Of a stretch of DNA of 9,023 bases, positions 5,405 to 9,023 are shown in pieces; position 1 is the first letter of the stretch; every line of letters begins with the position of its first letter. The stretch lies in contig CAZLBV010000295.1 in the NCBI GenBank assembly GCA_964557845.1, positions 1 to 9,023 of the forward strand, read 5' to 3'. Below the pieces are notes generated by a model. The model was not told the origin of the DNA. It saw only the letters and a program-made list of their open reading frames with translations, and did not search any database. The translations under genes and the position numbers were made by a program. Source of the stretch: CAZLBV01 sp964557845 (lineage in GTDB: Bacteria; Acidobacteriota; Aminicenantia; Aminicenantales; Aminicenantaceae).

Positions 5405-5826
5405 TAGATAAAACCAATTTTTTCAACCAGAGTCTTTGTGGTTTTTGTCATTTTAAGGGATTTTAATTCGGATGGATTAAACCACTTAGCATCGGATGCA
5501 TCATCTGCTGAGTGGATTTCTCCCTGGATATAGTCTGCTTTTAAATCTACGATCACAAAATGAACTAGAATCTTTCCCTCCGGACTGCGTTCGATAATAT
5601 CAAAAGCGTGTATAGGGTCTTTTGCTTGGATAATTAGGCCTGTTTCCTCTAAAATTTCTCTCTCAGCAGCTTTTTGCAGGGTTTCTCCCAGTTTAACCTT
5701 TCCACCAGGAATGGCCCATTCTCCTTGTTGAGGAGCATTTTTTCTTTTGACCAGCAGGATCTTTTCATCCTTGATAACGACTGCGCCTACTCCCACTTTA
5801 GGAATAAGTAGCTCAGGGCTGCTCAT
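5404..5826 (-). CDS. Nudix hydrolase (MutT/ADP-ribose pyrophosphatase-like)
   Basis: A 140-residue protein with a complete Nudix box, G42 to L64: G-x5-E48-x7-R56-E57-x2-E60-E61-x-G63, exact to the family consensus. Before it stand the strand VGAVVIKDEKILLVKR (12-27) and the sequence GEWAIPGG (35-42), typical of ADP-ribose/NADH-type and MutT-type pyrophosphatases. Such enzymes cleave a nucleoside diphosphate linked to another moiety using Mg2+ held by the box glutamates; the substrate here is not determined. ATG 5826 is preceded by a weak AAAGAG. It is the first gene of a minus-strand pair and its TAA overlaps the thioesterase ATG by one base. Co-expression with a thioesterase hints at CoA- or acyl-nucleotide housekeeping, but the family is too promiscuous to say. 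Confidence 0.88.
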   Translation of the reverse strand: MSSPELLIPKVGVGAVVIKDEKILLVKRKNAPQQGEWAIPGGKVKLGETLQKAAEREILEETGLIIQAKDPIHAFDIIERSPEGKILVHFVIVDLKADYIQGEIHSADDASDAKWFNPSELKSLKMTKTTKTLVEKIGFI

Positions 5827-6111
5827 TATCTCTTTGTCCTTAACCGCATTTTTTTCTGTCTTCTGGTTTTTTTAACTTAAAATTTAACATTTATATCTTA
5901 TATTTTTTTTCTTTTGTTTTCTACGTATTAACACAGAAAAAATAGGTAAATAGGCAAACTATCCCCGAATTTTTAATCAAAGGTGCGGAGTTTATTGAAA
6001 ATATTTTTTTTTATTTGGGTGTGATATATTATCAGCAGCTTCACGTATGAATTAATGGAAATTATTCAAGCCATCTTATTTTTATTAATTTTTTAGAATG
6101 AGGTTACTCCC
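5827..6111. other. Divergent intergenic region with a partial copy of the left-edge repeat motifs
   Basis: This 285 bp AT-rich region separates the minus-strand Nudix pair from the plus-strand methyltransferase pair and contains no gene. AAAAAATAGGTAAATAG (5937-5953) differs at one base from 133-149 in the left foldback element, and CTATCCCC (5959-5966) matches 79-86, although the two motifs are in the opposite order. No clear promoter for the minus strand could be named. Confidence 0.45.
6022..6030 (+). promoter_or_regulatory. Extended -10 promoter candidate for the methyltransferase pair
   Basis: TGATATATT gives an extended -10 (TG-n-TATATT) 82 bases before the methyltransferase ATG. A TTGAAA at 5995-6000 is too far away (24 bp) to act as its -35, but extended -10 promoters can work without one. 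The AT-richness of the region lowers confidence. Confidence 0.35.
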
Positions 6112-6855
6112 ATGGAAGAATTTTTTTTTGAGATCTTTGAAGTGCTGCCCAGACAGGGACCGGGAAATATTTCGGCAACTCAGAAGGCCTTTGAGGCTAT
6201 CAAAGGACTACCTCCAAATCCGAAAATACTCGATATCGGCTGCGGAACCGGTATTCAGACTTTTGATCTGGCCGGAATGACAGACGGAGACATCACTGCA
6301 TTGGATAATCACCCCCCATTCATCGATATTTTAAACCAGAAAGCCGAAAAAGCCGGTCTGGCCCATCGGATTCACGGAGTGGTAGGGGACATGGGTGCCC
6401 CGGATTTTAAGCCGGAAAGCTTTGATCTGATCTGGGCAGAGGGTTCGGTCTTTATTATTGGATTCGAAAATGGCCTGAGAACATGGAGGCCGCTGCTTAA
6501 GCCTAAGGGGTATATGGCTTTATCTGATCTGGTATGGCTTAAAGCCGATCCTCCTGAGAAAGTTAAAAATTTCCTAAGGTCCGATACTCCTGGGGTAAAA
6601 TTTGCTGAAGACCTTCTTGTGGATGCTGAAAGGCAGGGATATCAAAAAGTCGATTATTTTTTTCTACCTGATCAAGCCTGGTGGGAGGATTATTATAAGC
6701 CGATGATTCAGGCTATCCCTGTCATGCGGAAAAAATATCCGGAAGACCAGAATATACAGAAGTTTTTAGATTCACTTGAGCTTGAGATCGAGATCTTTCA
6801 AGATTATTCAGATTATTATGGGTATGTTTTTATTATTTTGCAGAAGCAAAATTAA
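6112..6855 (+). CDS. Class I SAM-dependent methyltransferase
   Basis: A 247-residue protein with the seven-strand methyltransferase motifs in order: ILDIGCGTGIQT (39-50, motif I, SAM-binding glycines), ITALDNHP (61-68, acidic end of strand 2), GDMGAPDF (92-99), SFDLIWAEGSVF (103-114) and LLKPKGYMALSDL (128-140). The N-terminal LPRQGPGNISATQKAF precedes motif I in many UbiE-like small-molecule methyltransferases. The C-terminal third, with WWEDYYKP and several aromatic residues, probably forms the substrate lid. The acceptor is unknown. GAGG (6100-6103), eight bases before ATG 6112, fixes the start. A run of nine T (6121-6129, codons 4-6) follows almost immediately and could make translation or replication slip. 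It lies 17 bases before the hydrolase and is probably cotranscribed with it. Confidence 0.88.
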   Translation: MEEFFFEIFEVLPRQGPGNISATQKAFEAIKGLPPNPKILDIGCGTGIQTFDLAGMTDGDITALDNHPPFIDILNQKAEKAGLAHRIHGVVGDMGAPDFKPESFDLIWAEGSVFIIGFENGLRTWRPLLKPKGYMALSDLVWLKADPPEKVKNFLRSDTPGVKFAEDLLVDAERQGYQKVDYFFLPDQAWWEDYYKPMIQAIPVMRKKYPEDQNIQKFLDSLELEIEIFQDYSDYYGYVFIILQKQN

Positions 6856-6872
6856 ATTTTAGGCAAAGAAGG

Positions 6873-7652
6873 ATGGATAATCTCAGGATCTACGGAGAAC
6901 CGCCTTTTAAGACAGCTGTATTGCATGGTGGCCCGGGTGCACCTGGATATATGGCACCGGTGGCAAGGGAGCTTTCCTCAAAGTTGGGCGTTCTGGAGCC
7001 TTTGCAAACCGCTTCTTCGGTGGAAGGCCAGGTTCTGGAATTAAGGAGAGCCCTTCAAAACTATGCTGATATTCCTATCTGTGTGATTGGATCCTCATGG
7101 GGTGCTTGGCTGGGTTTTATATTGTCTGCCCGTTTTCCTGAATTGGTCAGTAAGCTTATCCTTATCGGAAGCGGAGCTTTTGAGGAAAAATACTCCATCG
7201 GAATCATGGATAAACGCTTGTCTCGTCTCAATGAAAAAGAGAGAGGTGAAGCTTATTTTCTGATGGATGCACTCATTGATCCTGAGGTGCCCAATAAGGA
7301 TGAATTAATGGCCAGATTCGGTAAATTGTGTACCAAGGCAGATGCGTTTGATCCTTTGACCCTCGAGACCGAAGAAATAAAGGTCCAGTATCATGTTTAT
7401 AGTTCTGTTTGGGCTGAAGCCTGGGCGTTGAGGAAAAGCGGTGCGCTCTTAGATCTGGGGAAAAAGATCCAATGTCCAGTAGTGGCTATCCATGGGGATA
7501 GCGATCCTCATCAGGCTGAGGGAGTCCGCAATCCTTTATCAAAGGTCCTTAAAAATTTCCGTTTCATTCTCTTGGAAAAATGCGGTCATTTCCCCTGGAT
7601 TGAAAGACAAGCTAAGGATGAATTTTTTAAGGTTCTAAGGGCTGAATTATAG
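6873..7652 (+). CDS. Alpha/beta hydrolase with HGGPG oxyanion motif
   Basis: A 259-residue, apparently cytoplasmic protein (no signal peptide). HGGPG (18-22) forms the oxyanion hole, GSSWG (73-77) is the nucleophile elbow with S75, D211 in HGDSDP is the likely acid, and H239 in KCGHFPW is the base, so a complete catalytic triad is present at normal spacing. The cap between residues 105 and 185 is short and helical. HGGPG is shared with proline iminopeptidases and small esterases; substrate cannot be deduced. AGG at 6861-6863 is a better-spaced ribosome-binding site than the AAGG that touches the ATG. It lies just downstream of the methyltransferase, probably in one transcript, and is convergent with the acetyltransferase gene with 19 bases between stops. 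Confidence 0.86.
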   Translation: MDNLRIYGEPPFKTAVLHGGPGAPGYMAPVARELSSKLGVLEPLQTASSVEGQVLELRRALQNYADIPICVIGSSWGAWLGFILSARFPELVSKLILIGSGAFEEKYSIGIMDKRLSRLNEKERGEAYFLMDALIDPEVPNKDELMARFGKLCTKADAFDPLTLETEEIKVQYHVYSSVWAEAWALRKSGALLDLGKKIQCPVVAIHGDSDPHQAEGVRNPLSKVLKNFRFILLEKCGHFPWIERQAKDEFFKVLRAEL

Positions 7653-7671
7653 ATCGGGTTTGATTTATTGT

Positions 7672-8541
7672 TTAAACGAGATATTCCATTTCGAACTGTT
7701 CGGCGAATTTTTTGAATCCCAAGTTGTTGAGCAGATAGATCATGCTTAAATCGGAATGGAGAATATTCATGACTTTGATCTTGGTGGTAGATTTGGGAAG
7801 GCTGTTTATGCAATGTGATACCAGGTGGCTGCCGATTCCTTCCCTGCGATAATGGCGTTCCACCACAAGACTTAAGATCCACTGGAGCGTGGGATAATAA
7901 ACCAGAATGCCGGTACATTGTTTTCCGCTGTAAGCGCCGTAAAGGATGACAAAGTCTTGAATGCTTTTAATCGATGAAAAGCTGTTTTCCCAAGAAGGCA
8001 TCCATTCAAGATGCCTTTCAAAGTACTGGAGCATATCTTTTTTAACCGGCCGTATGATTAGATCTATTTTTGATGACAGCACGGGTTGGAAATTTTTTGT
8101 TTCGAGCTCGAAACAGTCAAATTCCCGGGTGATATTGAATCCGATCTTGGTGTAATCATTAACTGCGGTAGCATTATTTTTTGGCATTTCAACAATGAAT
8201 CTTTTAATCCCGTCTTTTTTTAATTGGTCGAAGGTATATGGGTACAACCGATTGAGGATCCCTTGCCCCCTATAACTGGGGATCACTCCAGTACCCGCAT
8301 CGTATGCGGCTGACTCATCACGCCAGTTATCAAATCCAATGATAGAGAAGGCCGCGAGTTTGTCGCCGTCAAAAACACCGACAGAGGATTCGAATTTTAC
8401 GCCGTTTTTTATGGCCCGGTTCAGAAAGACCGGTTCGGTCATAGAACTCATATCGATTGGATAATCTGAATAGGCTTCTTTGAAACACTTGTGAATGTCA
8501 GGCAATAGGTCTTCATTGAGAAACTTAAATTCCAAGCTCAT
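7672..8541 (-). CDS. Tandem GNAT-family N-acetyltransferase
   Basis: A 289-residue protein containing two GNAT folds. The first (about 1-145) has VFDGDKLAAFSIIGF and the acetyl-CoA loop GVIPSYRGQGILNRLY (85-100), where the usual R-x-x-G-x-G/A ends in L. The second (about 160-285) has ILVYYPTLQWILSLVVE and YRREGIGSHLV (231-241), which keeps the full R-x-x-G-x-G. It probably acetylates an amine of a small molecule or peptide using acetyl-CoA. In many two-domain GNATs only one half is catalytic, and the intact loop favours the C-terminal half here. NNATAVNDYTKIGF (122-135) and MIYLLNNLGFKKF (267-279) are the matching 'YeklGF' helix-strand segments of each half. ATG 8541 has only a weak AAAGA upstream, and a promoter is present at 8584-8556. 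Monocistronic in this window. Confidence 0.85.
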   Translation of the reverse strand: MSLEFKFLNEDLLPDIHKCFKEAYSDYPIDMSSMTEPVFLNRAIKNGVKFESSVGVFDGDKLAAFSIIGFDNWRDESAAYDAGTGVIPSYRGQGILNRLYPYTFDQLKKDGIKRFIVEMPKNNATAVNDYTKIGFNITREFDCFELETKNFQPVLSSKIDLIIRPVKKDMLQYFERHLEWMPSWENSFSSIKSIQDFVILYGAYSGKQCTGILVYYPTLQWILSLVVERHYRREGIGSHLVSHCINSLPKSTTKIKVMNILHSDLSMIYLLNNLGFKKFAEQFEMEYLV

Positions 8542-8555
8542 TATCTTTAATCTAA

Positions 8556-8584
8556 AATTTAATCCATAGCAGCAAAAGAGTCAA
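8556..8584 (-). promoter_or_regulatory. Promoter candidate for the tandem GNAT gene
   Basis: On the minus strand TTGACT (8584-8579, 5/6) is separated by 17 bp from TAAATT (8561-8556, 4/6). The start of transcription would fall about 10 bases downstream, leaving a short leader before ATG 8541. The correct spacing and position are the main support. Confidence 0.5.
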
Positions 8585-8603
8585 ACTTTAAATTCAATTA
8601 AGG

Positions 8604-8617
8604 GGCCGGGCCCGGCC
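8604..8617. repeat. GC-only 14 bp perfect palindrome, possible terminator stem or operator
   Basis: GGCCGGGCCCGGCC is perfectly self-complementary and stands out sharply from AT-rich flanks. On the plus strand it is followed by ATTTTAATTATTTT, so it could be a rho-independent terminator for plus-strand transcripts, although no plus-strand gene ends here. It also lies 20 bp upstream of the minus-strand -35 box, where a regulator could bind. Confidence 0.45.
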
Positions 8618-8641
8618 ATTTTAATTATTTTCAATAATATA

Positions 8642-8670
8642 TGTGGGATTTCCACAGGCATTAAAGCCTG
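8642..8670. repeat. Two mutually exclusive hairpins
   Basis: TGTGG (8642-8646) pairs with CCACA (8652-8656), and CAGGC (8655-8659) pairs with GCCTG (8666-8670). The arms share bases 8655-8656, so only one stem can form completely. The region is upstream of the acetyltransferase promoter and therefore not part of that gene's predicted leader. Confidence 0.35.
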
Positions 8671-8877
8671 ATGTGAAATTTTGGGGCTTGGGAAAATATC
8701 AATTTTATGGGTGAAAAATTGCTATATCCGTTTACCAATATATGCTGTTTTTTTTATTGTGTTCTTAATACTCTGGGGAGCTGAGATATCTTTGTATCAT
8801 TCATCTCTAAGCAAAATCCTTCAGGGAGACAAAAATCATAATTTATTTATGTTGAATGATTTAACCTGAACTATTCA

Positions 8878-8996
8878 TAAAAAATGCCGATAGTACTACT
8901 ATATAATTTAGTATCACGAAGTTGGAATATTTTACAGGAAACACTTTTTTCTTCAGAGTGTGTTTTCTCATATTCATAATTTATCGGCATTTTTTA
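8878..8996. repeat. Foldback element with 15 bp perfect terminal inverted repeats (MITE- or REP-like)
   Basis: TAAAAAATGCCGATA (8878-8892) is exactly complementary to TATCGGCATTTTTTA (8982-8996). The 119 bp unit has an A-run at its left end and a T-run at its right end, like the 58-168 element, but the arm sequence differs. TATTCATAA occurs at its left edge (8872-8880) and again just inside the right arm (8971-8979). An internal GAAACACT/AGTGTGTTTTC region can form a weaker hairpin. No coding frame is present. A non-autonomous mobile element is the leading reading, with a long bidirectional terminator as the alternative. Confidence 0.55.
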
Positions 8997-9023
8997 CCCA
9001 AAGGGCGAGCCGATCTCGGCCCA

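Larger units (their letters stand above)
8542..9023. other. Gene-free right end, rich in inverted repeats
   Basis: No convincing gene lies in these 480 bases. They hold the acetyltransferase promoter (8584-8556), a GC-only palindrome (8604-8617), two overlapping hairpins (8642-8670) and a foldback element (8878-8996). After it a short inverted repeat, GCCGA/TCGGC (9008-9019), is partly cut by the window edge. A plus-strand open frame at 8681-8869 could encode a 62-residue chain with one hydrophobic stretch, but it starts only at TTG or GTG without a ribosome-binding site. Confidence 0.5.

Noticed and set aside
7586..8155. Open frames opposite or overlapping the hydrolase end and the GNAT gene
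   Set aside because: They are shadows of well-supported genes, without recognisable domains or ribosome-binding sites.
8681..8869. Plus-strand open frame of 62 codons with one hydrophobic segment (YAVFFIVFLILWG)
   Set aside because: It starts only at TTG or an internal GTG, has no ribosome-binding site or promoter, and an AT-rich sequence readily encodes hydrophobic residues. Kept as a note in the gap entry.
1..9023. CRISPR array, tRNA, rRNA or intact insertion sequence
   Set aside because: No regularly spaced repeats, cloverleaf-like or rRNA-like stretches, and no transposase motifs were seen on either strand.

Overview
The window reads as chromosome from a diderm bacterium of moderate-to-low GC. 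The diderm inference rests on a signal-peptide-bearing outer-membrane beta-barrel protein. The mixture of genes (a six-bladed beta-propeller remnant, a CopG-like/RelE pair, a B12-dependent radical SAM enzyme, an acyl-ACP thioesterase) recalls uncultivated Acidobacteriota/Aminicenantes-type genomes. That placement is a guess from family flavour and no marker gene supports it. No rRNA, tRNA, CRISPR array, integrase or intact transposase was found.

Layout. Bases 1-48 hold the tail of a truncated gene. A ~111 bp foldback element with 13 bp inverted ends (58-168) follows. Next is a two-gene cassette, a DUF6036-like nucleotidyltransferase (224-790) overlapping a 70-residue basic protein (787-999), with a good promoter and a palindrome at the predicted transcription start. 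After a ~300 bp gap comes a ribbon-helix-helix antitoxin/RelE-ParE toxin pair (1307-1784) behind a perfect 14 bp palindrome. On the minus strand, a beta-barrel gene (2201-2830, frame open upstream) runs into the C-terminal piece of a beta-propeller gene (1863-2279). This looks like a deletion scar joining two broken genes.

A strong promoter (3075-3103) drives an HpnR-like cobalamin-binding radical SAM protein (3158-4645). Convergent to it is a translationally coupled minus-strand pair, Nudix hydrolase then acyl-ACP thioesterase (5826-4658). A divergent plus-strand pair follows: a class I methyltransferase (6112-6855) and an alpha/beta hydrolase (6873-7652). A convergent tandem-GNAT acetyltransferase (8541-7672) comes next. 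The last 480 bp carry no convincing gene but are rich in structure: a GC-only palindrome, two competing hairpins, and a second ~119 bp foldback element (8878-8996) built like the one at the left edge.

How it fits together. The left 1.8 kb looks like a small defence/addiction island with two short regulated gene pairs, bounded by repeat elements and gene debris. The right part is a set of small-molecule enzymes (lipid/acyl, methyl, nucleotide and acetyl transfer) with no single obvious pathway. The best candidate for something undescribed is the nucleotidyltransferase plus small basic protein cassette. The chimeric outer-membrane/propeller locus and the foldback elements come next.
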